DNA of 64,000 nt from Zygnema cylindricum (GCA_037447655.1 JBBHKE010002003.1:144953-208952); one strand, 5' to 3'; shown: positions 31,529 to 43,754, counted from the stretch's first letter. The notes: a model not told the origin generated them from the letters alone. A program made the numbers and translations.

Positions 31529-31628
31529 ATCAAACGGTCTGGACCAGCTAAAATTATCGCGATATATTTAGTAGGAGTATCAAACGGTCTGGACCAGTTT
31601 AAATTATCGCGATATATTTAGTAGGAGT
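31529..31628. repeat. 50-bp tandem duplication
   Basis: Two copies of a 50-bp unit starting TATCAAACGGTCTGGACC, differing at about three positions. Confidence 0.9.
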
Positions 31629-31925
31629 TGAGGGCTCCGTATAGATTTAGTACTGAAAATCGTACAGTTAATAGCATGGTAAAGCGTACGAAAGATCCTC
31701 CCCTCACACCTCCCCTCCCCCCTTGGAGAGTGGGGGCTTTTGAATTTTGTTTTGACCTAACATCACCTCGATATATCGCGAGATAAATATATCGTAATAT
31801 CGCCAGATATGTCATATTCAAATCGGGATTTGTAACTTTCAAGAGTATCAAAGCGATATATCGATAAGTGGGTACCCAAAATTGGTACATATTGAATATC
31901 CGCAAGGGGCCTTTGATACACAACA

Positions 31926-32148
31926 CTACACCGTGTATCGCTATTAGTGTTAATATTTTTTTCGCCATTTAAAACATCTTTTATCCGTACACACTTGCTC
32001 GATTTTCACATGGAGATCGCCAATCTGAAGGTGAGAATCTTAGCTTTCTGTTACAACCGTCAGATTCATAATCCGACAAGCGTGTTCGGAGAAAATACGT
32101 TTTAAGTGGCAAAAATAACATTAACATTAATAGCAATACACGATCTAC
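31926..32148. mobile_element. Small MITE with TACACCGTGTATCG ends
   Basis: Left end TACACCGTGTATCGCTATTA; right end the imperfect complement near 32125-32148. Interior resembles 42960-43147. The preceding 31915-31928 ends in a hAT-MITE-like ACACAACACTA terminus. Confidence 0.7.
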
Positions 32149-32589
32149 TACCACCTCATTTTTTTGTTTGATTCCATCTATCATTACATGCCACGTTTGA
32201 CCGTCCGATTGAAATTATGAAATGAACAATTTCGTTTGATATTGACATAATTTCAAGCGTTATTTTAGTAATATGTTAATTGAAAAGGTGTGTCCTACGT
32301 CCAGTGACATCCACCATAAAACTCCAAGCTTGTAAAATAATTATTTAACGGTATGTGCCCCGTAACCGGATTTTCGCAATAATTTTTTTTTATGAAGATT
32401 CTCCGTACTAGTTTTCTATATGTTCCAATGTCCTAAAACAAAGTCGTCGCTTAAATTCGTAACATTTGTAGACGATATCAATAAATAAATTATTGACCTC
32501 CAGTCTTCTTTCTGGAAACCCTTATATAGGCGGTGTGTCTGTCATCGTTTTTTTCTGTCCGTCCGCAATACAGAGGGCCCTAGCGTTGG

Positions 32590-32636
32590 CACAATGTAAC
32601 GTTGCCGTCCGACAGAACAGACTGCCGTACCGCTGG
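32590..32636. repeat. Left remainder of the 50-bp satellite
   Basis: About one unit ('ggcacaatgtaacgttgcc ... gtaccgctgg') that continues on the other side of Cop2 at 39009. Confidence 0.85.
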
Positions 32637-33684
32637 TGAAACTCTGAGACCTCCATAAGTCCTCAAAGTGGACAGCTTCGAAGAAGCCTCTAGGATAACC
32701 CTGACCCCTTTGTGTTTCAACAAAAATAACTGCCACCCTGGCAGACACAACCAACTTCACCCCTGTGAAGACAAGACTCCCCTGAGTCGATAGCAAAAAT
32801 AATCTCTGAATTTCCTCCCCTGAGCAGTAAGTTATGGAGGGTCAAAGTTGACCTTTTGTACAGAAGCTCTCTCGGAGAGAGGGTCCTATCTTCTAATTTT
32901 TCTAAGTCCTTCTCTCACAGACTCTATCTACTGATGTACGTAGCCAACTAGATTTCAGTTTCATACACAAAAGTACACCTGCCGGTGTACTTTCTGTATG
33001 AACATTGTACAACATGGCCTAAATGTCGACACGTGGTATGTCCGGATTCGCTCCCTTAATCTTCGGAGATGCCTCGATCCTATGTCATTCCGCCACGTGT
33101 CATCCGATGTGGCGATGACCACAAACCGCCGAAAATCCTCTTCCGCAATCTCGGAGTTAATTTCGGCCGTCCGATTAAATTCACATTTAATCGTAGCCGT
33201 AATAAATGCATGCGCGGTATTCGTTTCACTAAAGGAATAAATGCGCGGTATTGGTTTCGTACTCGTACCGGAATCCGTACTTTTACATCTACTGGATCTA
33301 TGTATCCCGTAAACCTATTTCAGTTAAATGAACTATGCTACGTAGAAGTGTTTAAATAATTATCAAACCTAATAGTACGTAACACTGATTCTACACTTAA
33401 CGGCTAAGGCTACCGACTACCGGTTGACTGCCGGCCGGTAGGTACCAGGATCAAATCCTGTGGCCGGCACATACCTTTTAGTAAATTAAACCCCTAACTA
33501 AAATATATATTCCCGTAAACCTCTGGATAGCCTAGGTAGCCATGGCTCTAGCTCCCTCTCCAATTTCTTAGTGACTGCGACAAGTTTGAGAGTTGGAGAG
33601 AGAAGTTAGAGGTAGACTGCCTCGGCTTCTTTCTTATTTCTATTCAGACCTAGAAAATACTTTAAAAGACCATTTATTTCTACA
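32637..33684 (-). repeat. Cop2 3' LTR
   Basis: 1048 bp; the polypurine tract (minus AAGGGGAG) abuts it at 33685. Hairpin at 33429-33469. Confidence 0.92.
33429..33469. other. tRNA-top-half-like hairpin in Cop2 LTR
   Basis: TGCCGGCC pairs with GGCCGGCA and encloses an 8-nt spacer and a T-arm-like CCAGG-ATCAAAT-CCTGT. Compared with Cop1, two stem positions changed from A:T to C:G on both sides. The copy in the other LTR (38753-38793) has mutations. Confidence 0.7.
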
Positions 33685-33741
33685 CTCCCCTTATTTTCTA
33701 GTTAATGTTTAATTTCAGACCACACTTTTCCCTGCAGAAAA

Positions 33742-34374
33742 TTAGCTTAGGGGAAGGTAAGGTTTGGTCATCATATCTGCTACCATCTCACTATCTGGTC
33801 GGTACTCTAAACTGATTATTTTGTTTTCTACTTTCTCTCTAACAAAGCTGAGTCTAATGTCCATGTGTTTAGCTTTAAAATGATATTTAGGATTGGCAGA
33901 AATAGCGATTACTACCTGATTATCACAAAAAAATTTCTGCAAACCACTCTTAAGGTGACCAAGCTCACCAAGCAAAGACTTGACCCACATCAATTCTTTT
34001 ACAGCAGAGCAAGAGGCCATATGCTCAGCCTCCATGGTGGATTGAGCAATAACTTTTTGTTGTTTGCTACTCCAACAGCAAGCCCCATCACCCACATATA
34101 ATACATATCCAGAAGTGCATCTCCTCATCGGAGCATCACCATAACTAGCATCACTCCAAGTAGTGATGTCAGTATTCTCCCCACCCAAATGCAACCATAG
34201 ATCCCTAGTTCCTATCAAATATCTAAGGACTCTCTTAGCTGCCTCCCAATCCCTCTTAGTGGGAGCATTTAGACTTCTACTCAGCACTCCTACAGCTGCA
34301 GCTAAATCCGGCCGGGTACAATTCATAAAATAGATTAGACTTCCCACTACTTGCCTGTAAGGAATAGTCTGCAT
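33742..34374 (-). CDS. Cop2 RNase H
   Basis: 211 codons of a copia RNase H with the acidic residues in TTWSDASYGDAP, QSTMEAEHMA and FFCDNQVVIAI, and the preceding RT-linked block VGSLIYFMNCTRPDL. It degrades the RNA strand during cDNA synthesis. This segment is intact but separated from RT by a stop near 34429. Confidence 0.9.
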   Translation of the reverse strand: MQTIPYRQVVGSLIYFMNCTRPDLAAAVGVLSRSLNAPTKRDWEAAKRVLRYLIGTRDLWLHLGGENTDITTWSDASYGDAPMRRCTSGYVLYVGDGACCWSSKQQKVIAQSTMEAEHMASCSAVKELMWVKSLLGELGHLKSGLQKFFCDNQVVIAISANPKYHFKAKHMDIRLSFVREKVENKIISLEYRPDSEMVADMMTKPYLPLS

Positions 34375-34428
34375 GAACTTCTGTTCTTCAGGAGATAATT
34401 CCTCGTCTAAGACTATGAATCTTTCTTC

Positions 34429-35481
34429 CTAACTCCCCTCACTTCCTTTTTTCAACTCCATTTGAGTTGTACAACTATTAGCTTTATCCATTTTAATTTT
34501 TTCAAGCATGTTCCCTATTGCTTCCTTTTGAGTCAATCTTATAATTTTTCTTTTTCGGTCTCTCGCTACTTGAATTCCCAAAATATATTTTGCTTCCCCC
34601 ATATCCTTCATTTCAAATCTCCCCTTAAGATTTGTTTTCAGTTTATTAATTTTTTCCATTGATATACTTAAGACAAGCAAATCATCAACATAAATTGCAA
34701 TAAATATAAAACCTTCCTCATCTTCGAAAACATAGATTGAGTGATCTGAGCTGATCCGGATATATCCCTGACCGGTAAGAAACTCATCAAGCTTCTTATT
34801 CCACTGTCGAGGCGCCTGTTTCAAACCATAAAGAGATTTAATCAGTCGGCATACCTTACTCTCCTCTCCTTCCTCCACAAACCCTTCGGGTTGTCGCAGG
34901 AAGATCTCCTCTTCCTATTCTCCATGCAAAAAGGTTGTCTTGATGTCCATCTGGTGCACTTCCATGTCTTCCGCTGCTGCCAGGCTGAGAAGTATGCGGA
35001 CGGAGGGAAATCTGACCACCGGGGCAAAGGTTTCCTCGTAGTCAATTCCCTCTTTTTGTGTAAATCCCTTTGCCACTAATCGGGCCTTGTAGCGCTCGAT
35101 TGTGTTATCTGGGTTTAGTTTTAATTTGAAAACCCACTTAGAACCGATTGGTTTTCGGTTAGGTGGACAATCCACCAGCTTCCAAGTATCGGCTGCCATA
35201 ATTGAGGCCATCTCCTCATTGATGGTTGTCTTCCACCGATTTCTTTCTGGACAAGTCATTGCCTCTCCATAAGTTTGAGGTTCATCTTGATGAGATAGTT
35301 TAGTTACCTTGTTATTAACTTGTTTTTCTTTTATTCTTTTGCTACTTCTTCTTCCCCCCTCAAAATCTGAGGCCGGAATAGATGGTTCTCGTGGATTCTT
35401 TCGAACAAACTCGACTTCTCCCCTATACCTTGATTCCGAATCAATTTCCACCTCGTCTTCCGCTTCGAGTAGAGTTCTCAC
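34429..35481 (-). pseudogene. Cop2 reverse transcriptase (frameshifted)
   Basis: The N-terminal half (34915-35481) has the block before WKLVDCPPNRKPIG, KWVFKLKLN, ERYKARLVAKGF, and HQMDIKTTFLHGE. The second half (34429-34878) has SLYGLKQAPRQWNKK and the active site YVDD in IFIAIYVDDLLVLS. A frameshift near 34880-34915 separates them. Confidence 0.9.
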
Positions 35482-35590
35482 TAGAGTTTCCAGAGCCGAG
35501 TCCTTTTCGGTCTAATTTGTATCTGCAAGAATGTCATCTTCTCTAAAACCTGGATAGTTAGGGAGCTCAAAGTCATCGGAATTTTTCAGA

Positions 35591-36685
35591 CTAAAATCTG
35601 ATTTTTACTGACTTTGTATATTTCAATGGATCCACAAACTTTCCTTCATCCATAACTACTAGATGCTTTACTAAGATTATATCTTCCCTTTTTAGATCAT
35701 AAAATCTATATCCTTTAACATCCTCATCATATCCTAATAAGTATCCCGGATTTCCATTAGGATCTAGCCATCTCTCATAAGGTGTTTGATCTTTTATAGC
35801 TGAAGTAAGAACTCTATTTTTGAGGTAATTATTACAGTTTATTGCTTCTGCCCAAAACCTTTTTCCTATCTTTTTATCTGACAACATACTTCTAGCACTA
35901 TCACTTAGTGTTATATTTAACCTTTCAGCTACCCCATTCTGTTCCGGGTTTTCTGGAACTGTCTTTTGGTGTTGGACCCCATCTTCCCTCAGAAAATCCT
36001 CAAACTGGTTAGAAGTATACTCTCCACCATTGTCACTCCTTATTCTCTTGATTGGAGTTTCATGAAGTTTTTCGCTCCATGCTTTATATTGTCTAAAACA
36101 ATCTTGAGCTTCGGACTTGTTTTTCAAAAAATACACTCAGGAATACCGAGACCAATCATCAGTGATAGTCATCATAAATCTCTTTCCCCACGGTGAGGGC
36201 ACTTTAGCAGGTCCCCAAATATCTGTGTGTACTACATCTAGAATTTTTTCTCCCTTATAGGTGGTTGTTTTTGGAAAGGGTAATCTGTGTGTTTTACCTT
36301 GAGCACATCCACTACAATCACTTATATTATCATTCTCACTTAAATTAATCCCTTCCACCACTCCTATCTTTTTCATCTCTCTTAACTTGTCTAGATTGAC
36401 ATGCCCAAGCCTCTTATGCCACATCATAATATCATGAACACGAGCATAATAAAGTTTCTTCTTTTCATTACTTAAAACCAGCCTTAACATCCCATGGCTA
36501 CCTTTCTCAGCAATTAAATAGACATCCTCCTCAAAACTAGCAGTAAAGACTCCTTCCCTAGTGCTAGTAAAATAAACCTTATCATCTAATACGGATGTAG
36601 AGATGAGGTTTTTGTTCAGTTCCGGAATAAACAATACATCGGAGAATGTTACTATGGATGTCTTTCCTTCTACTAACACTTTCAA
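35591..36685 (-). pseudogene. Cop2 integrase
   Basis: Two same-order open stretches. The first has the H-H-C-C zinc finger (WHKRLGHVNLDKLR ... CSGCAQGKTH), the first Asp in VVHTDIWGP, and ends at a stop after DDWSRYS. The second (35591-36136) has IRSDNGGEYTSNQF and NPEQNGVAERLN, the remaining D and E. After YERWLDPNGNPGYLLG a piece present in related elements is missing. Confidence 0.9.
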
Positions 36686-36784
36686 ATCTACCGATCCTGC
36701 AAGAGTAGTGGTGACTATCGTCCCATCCCCGTAGTCTATCTCTACAGTGGGAATATTTCTTATCTTAGTGAACAGGTGTTTATC

Positions 36785-37174
36785 CTAACACATGTGCATG
36801 GAGGCACCTGAATCTACAATCCAGCCTGCTTCACTTTTCAATCCACCGTAAGCACATTTCTGCCTTCGTGGTATTTCGACCTCGTTTTTCGCCTCCAACT
36901 CCTCATCCAAAAGGAGCTCATCGTCTTCGTCCTCGGATTCCGTCTCATGTACTTGTGTCACAAGGGCCTTTTTCTTTCCTCTCGGGATACCACTGGTCTG
37001 CCCCTCCTTTAACCGAAGCTCGGTTAGCTTAGTGCACTCTGCCATATAGTGCCCAGGTTTCTTACAAAATGACATAAACCTTTGGGAGCCCTTGGTCCGA
37101 ACTCGTCGGTCTGATTTTTCTGCTCCCTCCCCCCATAGTTTCCGACCGGTTTCCGGGAATCCTTGTTCCTCCAA
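36785..37174 (-). pseudogene. Cop2 protease start and knuckle (broken)
   Basis: Contains half of the CCHC knuckle (FCKKPGHYMAEC), the EIPRRQKCAYGG segment and the active site WIVDSGASMHMC. It stops immediately with a TAG where Cop3 has arginine. The first knuckle cysteine pair lies in the gag frame, so a frameshift splits the knuckle. Confidence 0.85.
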
Positions 37175-37971
37175 TCGGTCGCAGTTGCCAAGGCTTGGCC
37201 ACTCTTTCCTCCCCTTCGGATCTCAATCGTATTCTCCCGAACGAGAATCATCCCTACCACTGAGTTCCATATCCACCTTGAGTCCGGCAAGTCCTGCACA
37301 CGGTTGACTATGTTTTCGAACTCATCGGGTAACTTCATCAGTAAACAGTTAACCTTTTCTTTTTCACTAAAATCTTTTCCCGCACTCTCTAGCTCCATGA
37401 AGAGTGTAGCAAGCTCATTGCAAAAATCCAACATCCCTCCCCCTTTGTATACATACTCCTTAACTTTCTGATCAGCCAACTGTTGTTGCTGAATCGTACC
37501 ACTTCGGTACATCTCTATGAGAGCCATCCAAAGATCGGATGCCCTTTCTACCTGCAAATGAGGACATGCAAGTCCTTGAGTGAGATGGCGTAGGATGAAG
37601 TGCTTTGCCGCCATATTGTTGAAGTCCCAAGTTTCAGTATCATTCTCCTCGTTCCTCGGAATAGGTGACATGAATGCCGAACCACTTGTTATTGGTGTGG
37701 TCGCCTCCTTCTCCTTTCCTTTGTCCACCACCTCTCCTTCTTTTGTTTCCTCCGTTGAAGGTGGATCCTCTTTCCTGGTGAATCTCCTTCCTCCAAACCC
37801 TGGAGGAATTCCAAGACTTGATAGACGCCCCAACCGTCCACTCACTATCCCCCAAAACCTTTTTTCGCATAGAGCTCCTATCATTATACTTTCCCAGTAT
37901 ATGAAGCCAGTTCCATTAAATATTGGTACCCTAGAGGGTGGGCCCATAACCTGAAACTCTGAGACCTCCAT
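37024..37971 (-). CDS. Cop2 gag
   Basis: 315 codons beginning inside the 5' LTR (Met at 37971) and reading through the primer-binding site as FQVMGPPSR. The central part (WDFNNMAAKHFILRHLTQGL, SDLWMALIEMYRSGTIQQQQL, LMKLPDEFENIVNRVQ) is a UBN2/gag-type capsid fold typical of plant copia. The last ~20 residues are out of frame with the knuckle. Confidence 0.85.
   Translation of the reverse strand: MEVSEFQVMGPPSRVPIFNGTGFIYWESIMIGALCEKRFWGIVSGRLGRLSSLGIPPGFGGRRFTRKEDPPSTEETKEGEVVDKGKEKEATTPITSGSAFMSPIPRNEENDTETWDFNNMAAKHFILRHLTQGLACPHLQVERASDLWMALIEMYRSGTIQQQQLADQKVKEYVYKGGGMLDFCNELATLFMELESAGKDFSEKEKVNCLLMKLPDEFENIVNRVQDLPDSRWIWNSVVGMILVRENTIEIRRGGKSGQALATATDWRNKDSRKPVGNYGGREQKNQTDEFGPRAPKGLCHFVRNLGTIWQSALS
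37939..37951 (-). promoter_or_regulatory. Cop2 half-tRNA primer-binding site
   Basis: GGTTATGGGCCCA on the minus strand, directly after the 5' LTR; identical to Cop1 and Cop3. Confidence 0.85.
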
Positions 37972-39008
37972 AAGTCCTCAGAGTGGACAGCTTCCAAGAA
38001 GCCTCTAGGATAACCTTGACCCCTTTGTGTTTCAGCAAAAATAACTTCCACCCTGGCAGACACAAACTGTGACCAACTTCACCCCTGTGAAGACAAGACT
38101 CCCCTGAGTCGATAGCAAAAAAAATCTTGAATTTGCTCCCCTGAGCAGTAAGTTATGGAAGGTCAAAGTTGACCATTTGTACAGAAGCTCTCTGGGAGAG
38201 AGGGTCCTATCTTCTAATTTTTCTAAGTCCTATCTCTCTAACAGACTCTATCTACTGATGTACGTAGCCAATCAGATTTCAGTTTCGTACACAAAAGTAC
38301 AGCTGCCGGTGTACTTTCTGTATGAACATTGTACGACATGGCCTAAATGTCAACACGTGGTATGTCCGGATTCGCTCCTTTAATCTTCGGAGATGCCGCG
38401 ATCCTATGTCATTCCGCCACGTGTCATCCGATGTGGCGATGACCACAAACCGCCGAAAATCCTCTTCCGCAATCTCGGCGTTAATTTCGGCCGTCCGATT
38501 AAATTCACATTTAATCGTAGCCGTAATAAATGCATGCGGGGTATTCATTTCACTAAAGGAATAAATGCGCGGTATTGGTTTCGTACTCGTACCGGAATTC
38601 GTACTTTTACATCTACTGGATCTATGTATCCCGTAAACCTATTTCAGTTAAATGAACTATGCTACGTAGAAGTGTTTAAATAATTATCAAACCTAATAGT
38701 ACATAACACTGATTCTACACTTAACGGCTAAGGCTACCGACTACCGGTTGACTGCCGGCCGGTAGGTACCAGGATCAAATCTTGTGGCCGACACATACGT
38801 TTTAGTAAATTAAACCCCTAACTAAAATATATATTCCCGTAAACCTCTGGATAGCCTAGGTAGCCATGGCTCTAGCTCCCTCTCCAATTTCTCAGTGACT
38901 GCGACAAGTTTGAGAGTTGGAGAGAGAAGTTAGAGGTAGACTGCCTCGGCTTCTTTCATATTTCTATTCAGACCTAGAAAATACTTTAAAAGACCATTAA
39001 TTTCTACA
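37952..39008 (-). repeat. Cop2 5' LTR
   Basis: 1057 bp, TGAAACTCTG to TTTCTACA. A few small indels relative to the 3' LTR. Contains the gag start codon 20 bp from its inner end. Confidence 0.92.
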
Positions 39009-40605
39009 GCTAGCACAATGTGACGTTGCCATCCGTCAGCAGTACAGACGGCTGTACCGCTAGCACAATGAAACGTTGCCATCCGTCAACAAAATACAGA
39101 TGGTTGTACAGCTAGCACAATGTAACGTTGCCATCCGGCACAATGATACGTTGCCATCCGTCAGCAATACAGACGGTTGTACCGCTGGCACAATGTAACG
39201 TTGCCATCCGTCAACACAATGTAACGTTGGGATCCGTCAGCAGTACAGACAACAGACCGCTGTACCGTTGGCACAATGTAACGTTGCCATCCGTAAGCAG
39301 TACCGACGGTTGTACCGCTAGCACTATGTAACGTTGCCATCCATCAACAAAATACAGATGGCTGTACTGCTAGCACAATGTAACGTTGCCATCCGTCAGC
39401 AATACAGACGGTTGTAGCGCTGGCACAATGTAACCTTGCTATTCGTTAGCAGTACCAATGGCTGTACCGCTAGCACAATGTAACGTTGCCTTCCGTCAAC
39501 ACAATGTAACGTTGCGATCCGTCAGCAGTACAGACGACGACCAACCGCTGTACCGCTAGCACAATGTAACGTTGCCATCCGTCAACAATACAGACGGCTT
39601 TACGCTGGCACAATATAACGTTGCTATCCGTCAGCAGTACAGACAAACGGCTGTATCGTTGGCACAATGTAACGTTGCCAGAACGGTACAATGTAACGTT
39701 GCCATCCGTCAGCAGTACAGACGGCTGTACCGCTGGCACAATGTAACGTTGCCTTGCGTCAGCAGTATAGACAACGTTTCAATGTAACGTTGCCATCCGT
39801 ACAATGTAACGTTGCCAGAACGGTACAATGTAACGTTCCCATCTGTCAGCAGTACAGACGGCTGTACCGCTGGCACAATGTAACGTTGCCATCCGTTAGC
39901 AGTACAAACAACGTTTCAATGTAACGTTGCCATCCGTCAGCAGTACAGACAACGTTTCAATGTAACGTTGCCATCCGTAAGTAGTACATACGGCTATACC
40001 GCTGACACAATGTAACGTTGCCATCCGTCAGCAGTACAAACAACGTTTCAATGTAAAGTTGTCATCCTTCAGCAATATAGACAACGTTTCAATGTAACGT
40101 TGCCATCCGATAGCAGTACAGACGGTTGTACCGCTGGCACAATGTAACGTTGCCATCCGTCAGCAGTACAAACAACGTTTCAATGTAAAGTTGTCATCCT
40201 TCAGCAATATAGACAACGTTTCAATGTAACGTTGCCATCCGTCAGCAGTACAGACGGTTGTACCGCTGGCACAATGTAACGTTGCCATCTGACTGTTTCA
40301 ATGTAAAGTTGTCATCCTTCAGCAATATAGACAACGTTTCAATGTAACGTTGCCATCCGTCAGCAGTACTGACGGTTGTACCGCTGGCACAATGTAACGT
40401 TGCCATCCGTCAGCACCGCTGACACAATGTAACGCTGCCATCCGTGTGTCGTTGGCACAATGTAACGTTGCCAGAACGGTACAATATAACGTTGCTATCC
40501 GTCAGCGGTACAGACAGACAGTTGTACCGCTGGCACAATGTAACGTTGCCATCCGTTAGCAGTACAGACGGCAGTACAAACGGCTGTACAACTGGCACTA
40601 TAAAA
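39009..40605. repeat. Satellite/minisatellite array, ~50-bp unit
   Basis: About 30 degenerate units of the type 'ggcacaatgtaacgttgcc atccgtcagcagtacagacgg ctgtaccgct', with shortened and higher-order variants (e.g. the 'caacgtttcaatgtaacgtt' type from 39775 on). Open frames inside are by-products of the repeat. Confidence 0.95.
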
Positions 40606-41639
40606 CATTGTCGTCAACTGACTTTATGAACGACTATAGGAAAAGATACGGGACCATTCAAGGAAAAGGTGCGGGTGTTCGTTTTTTGTAACGGGCATGA
40701 ATAACGGGCATGATAAACTGGACAGGGTACAGGTCCGTGTAACTGGCGTTGATTTACTTGTACAATCAAATAATAATATTTGTGACGATTGGATATTGTA
40801 GACGTCAATTTTTTTTAGACAACGTAAATGTTAAGGATTTTGTGACATGGGGATGTCATGCATATTTGTGATAGCGTTGGCGTCACTAATTTTGTAACTT
40901 TGCGTTGTGGCTTCTCGGTATTATTTTTGTATTTTCTATCTCGATCTGTCACCAAATTACGAGTAAAGATAGTAGATTTTGTTTTTTTTTTTAGCTTTTT
41001 CATTTCGAACCAATATGAGAGGAGCGATACACTAGCCATCGTTATTACTTATTAGAGTTAAAGAAAAAAAAACGGAAGCGCGCACGCGTTTGGCGCTAAT
41101 ATTAAGAACTCTATTTTGTGTATCAATGTCAAACTAACAATTCAGCACTTTAACAATGTAACGCCAAATTGTGTGTCGACTTCGTAGCGTGTATGCTGAG
41201 CTGGCATCGACACTATTTCACGTGTACATGTGGTATTGTGACAGCTTCTACCGGGTGATGTACTTGTGGGTTGGAAAGACCTACAAAACATGCAAGTTAG
41301 AGTAGAATTTAGTGGTATTTTCAGTTGTTTTATGCTATTTTATTGTTGAAATAAAGTACACTGTGAATTGCTATTAGCGTTAACAAATAATTAGTGTTAT
41401 TAACTGTAATATAGATATCTCTCTTTTCGGCAAAAACCTTTTACTCTAATTTATTCATAACTCTAATTTGGGTACATTTCTCCCATAGTGTAGCCAATAT
41501 AACCTCTGCTCACATACCAAACGTTTGAACATGTGAGAACAGGTTCGCGTGATTTTTCCTCGTCTTTATCACTTGGAATCAAATACGAGTGTGCTTTTAC
41601 GTGGCGACGCACTCAATTTCCCGTGTCGACATCTTTTTC
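40606..41639. other. AT-rich DNA with repeat traces
   Basis: No gene seen. 41150-41345 resembles 8270-8390 plus 26378-26450. A TACACTGTGAATTGC motif at 41364 resembles MITE ends. Confidence 0.45.
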
Positions 41640-42413
41640 TAACACATATGTCCCCATGTGCCAAAGTAAGGGTTTTTTTATGTCGTTTTCCTCTAAAACT
41701 TAGCGTCGTACCGCATAAGTTACAAGTGTACAAAGAAATAGAAAAAAGTAAAAGTACATTTTGCGTCATCGTCGAACTTAGAATGTACTACATGTTGTCG
41801 TGTTGTGTTTTTCGATCCAAAGCCACGTTAATAAACGTCATCTTCAAACTTTTCTTTAAAACACATCGGGGACGTGTTTTAAATCAAAGTATTTTTGCGA
41901 AACAAATAGTAACACATATTCACACGTGTTAAATTTCTCAAGAAATTTCAAACGATTTCAAGCGACGAGTAAAAGTACACGATTCGTTATGTTTTGTCGG
42001 TTGCGTTTAGTACGACAAAGAAAAGTACACAATCTGTTTTGTTTTGTCCGTTTTAGTCCGTTACAATTTATTTTTTGCAGGGGTCTCAAGATTCAGATGC
42101 CATTTCACTTCAACCGGACTGGAGACGTAAAGGCAAAGCGCATCTTCTTCAACCATGAAACGACAAAGGCTGGAAGGCGGTACGTCCACAATGTCACGGA
42201 AGGACATGCGACGTCACAAGCAGGTCCAAAAAATAACGTGCGACAACACAGATTGTAGACGTTGACAACCGTCACAGGTATAGTCGACGTATACAATCGT
42301 CATAAGCATAAGTTACGATTTCGTTTTTACACATAGGGACACTTGAAAGCCGAGTCTGCCTAAAAAATAAAGTAAGTTCGCTAAGCTATAAGTACATGGG
42401 ATATACCCTTATT
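41640..42413. mobile_element. R1-related repeat copy
   Basis: Begins near 'ccccatgtgccaaagtaaggg' and ends near 'gtacatgggatataccctta'. The interior, including 'gggtctcaagattcagatgcc' and 'cgtccacaatgtcac', is an inverse copy of about 50585-51288. Confidence 0.65.
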
Positions 42414-42954
42414 CCGTACGCCTGTACGAAATAATGAGCAGTCTTAGTACGGACTAACACATTTCGTACACCATACTATTCAAGGTGACCATAACTTAGA
42501 GTAATTAACGCTAATTAACCAATACCTTCATTAACGTAAAAAACAATTAATATTATTCATTTTATTTCAGGTTCGAGGGTCTAAGACCGAGGGCGCCGAA
42601 TTAGCGTCACTAACCCTAATATCGATCCAAGGTGTATTTTTCTATGCTACCGTAAAAGTTTACATTTCATCTTCGCGCTATTTCAGACGACCAACGACTA
42701 TTTAAGTTTGACTGACACGCGGACTACAGTTAACGTTATAGAAGAGAGTTGTCACGTAGACGTATGTACGGAGAGAGACTCATCATACATAATTCTGATT
42801 CTTACCAACAAAATGTAAAATTGTTTACACCAATTGAGAAGTTCCCAAATTACCGCAAATTCTATATATTGTTAATAATACTAAATTATGAAAAAAAAGG
42901 ACAAAAAAGTCGCAACAAAATTATTATTAACTCTAATATTGATGGCCAGTGTTC

Positions 42955-43147
42955 ACAATCGCTATTACTGTTCGTGTTTTTTTCGTGACTTAAAACATTT
43001 TTTCTCCGTACACAATTGTACGATTTTCGATTTAAGACAACCAATTGGAAGATGGGAATTTGGCCTTTCAATCGCAACCGTCGGATCCGCAATCTGACAA
43101 GTCTGTACGGAGAAAGGATGCTTTAAGTGGCAAAAAAAACCTTAGCA
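42955..43147. mobile_element. Small MITE, related to 31926-32148
   Basis: Shares the 'tccgtacac', 'caaccgtc', 'aatctgacaag' and 'gctttaagtggcaaaaa' blocks with 31990-32120; ends are weak. Confidence 0.55.
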
Positions 43148-43155
43148 CTAATAGC

Positions 43156-43613
43156 TAGTGTTGTGTAGCAATTTTGCCGATAACCGGTATGCCCCTTTTT
43201 TTTGGCCTACCGATAACCGACATATTATATCGGTACTGGTGCTATCGCGATAAAAAACCAGTATCATTGGTTTTTTATCGCGATAACAAAAATTTGATAA
43301 CTATCGACGAGAATTGCACCGTTCTTACCATACATCTATACGGTTTATTCCGTTGTACTTAACTTCCGTTCTTCCGTTTTACAAGGCACAGAACAGATTG
43401 TCGTACGTGGCATCCAATGCTATATACAGTGAAACATATTATACAGTATATTATACAGTACTATTATACATCCTAATATATTTCTTGACACTTATCACCG
43501 ATAAGGAATTTGCTGATCTTCGAGCGGTATTTTGGGACCCGTCACCGTTCGATAACCGATAACTATCGTTATCAGTTTTATCACGATAATTTTTTTCCCC
43601 ATACACAACACTA
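43156..43613. mobile_element. hAT-type MITE, third copy
   Basis: TAGTGTTGTG start and ACACAACACTA end. Flanking 8-mers CTAATAGC and CTATTAGC differ at one position. Confidence 0.85.
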
Positions 43614-43754
43614 CTATTAGCCATACATGGTGTAGTGAGAGAGGGAGGAGGATAGGCGACGACCATAGGTCACCGAGTACCCGAATGTGGTCGTACCTGT
43701 TTTTTTTATTTTTCTTTGTTTTTGAATCACCCGGTCGAATCCAGCCGGCCCCGA

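Larger units (their letters stand above)
32637..39008 (-). mobile_element. Cop2: Ty1/copia element inserted in satellite
   Basis: LTRs 32637-33684 and 37952-39008 (TGAAACTCTG...TTTCTACA), about 95-97% alike. Flanking bases are GCTGG (32632-32636) and GCTAG (39009-39013), a 5-bp target duplication with one change or unit variation. Order on the minus strand is gag, protease, integrase, RT, RNase H. Frames are broken. Confidence 0.93.

Noticed and set aside
33069-33359. Identical 96-codon frames at 33069 and 38393
   Set aside because: Duplicated only because they lie in the two Cop2 LTRs.
39128-40629. Several short frames rich in 'WHNVTLPSVSS' or 'NVTLCQR'
   Set aside because: By-products of the 50-bp satellite, repeated with the unit and shifted by indels.
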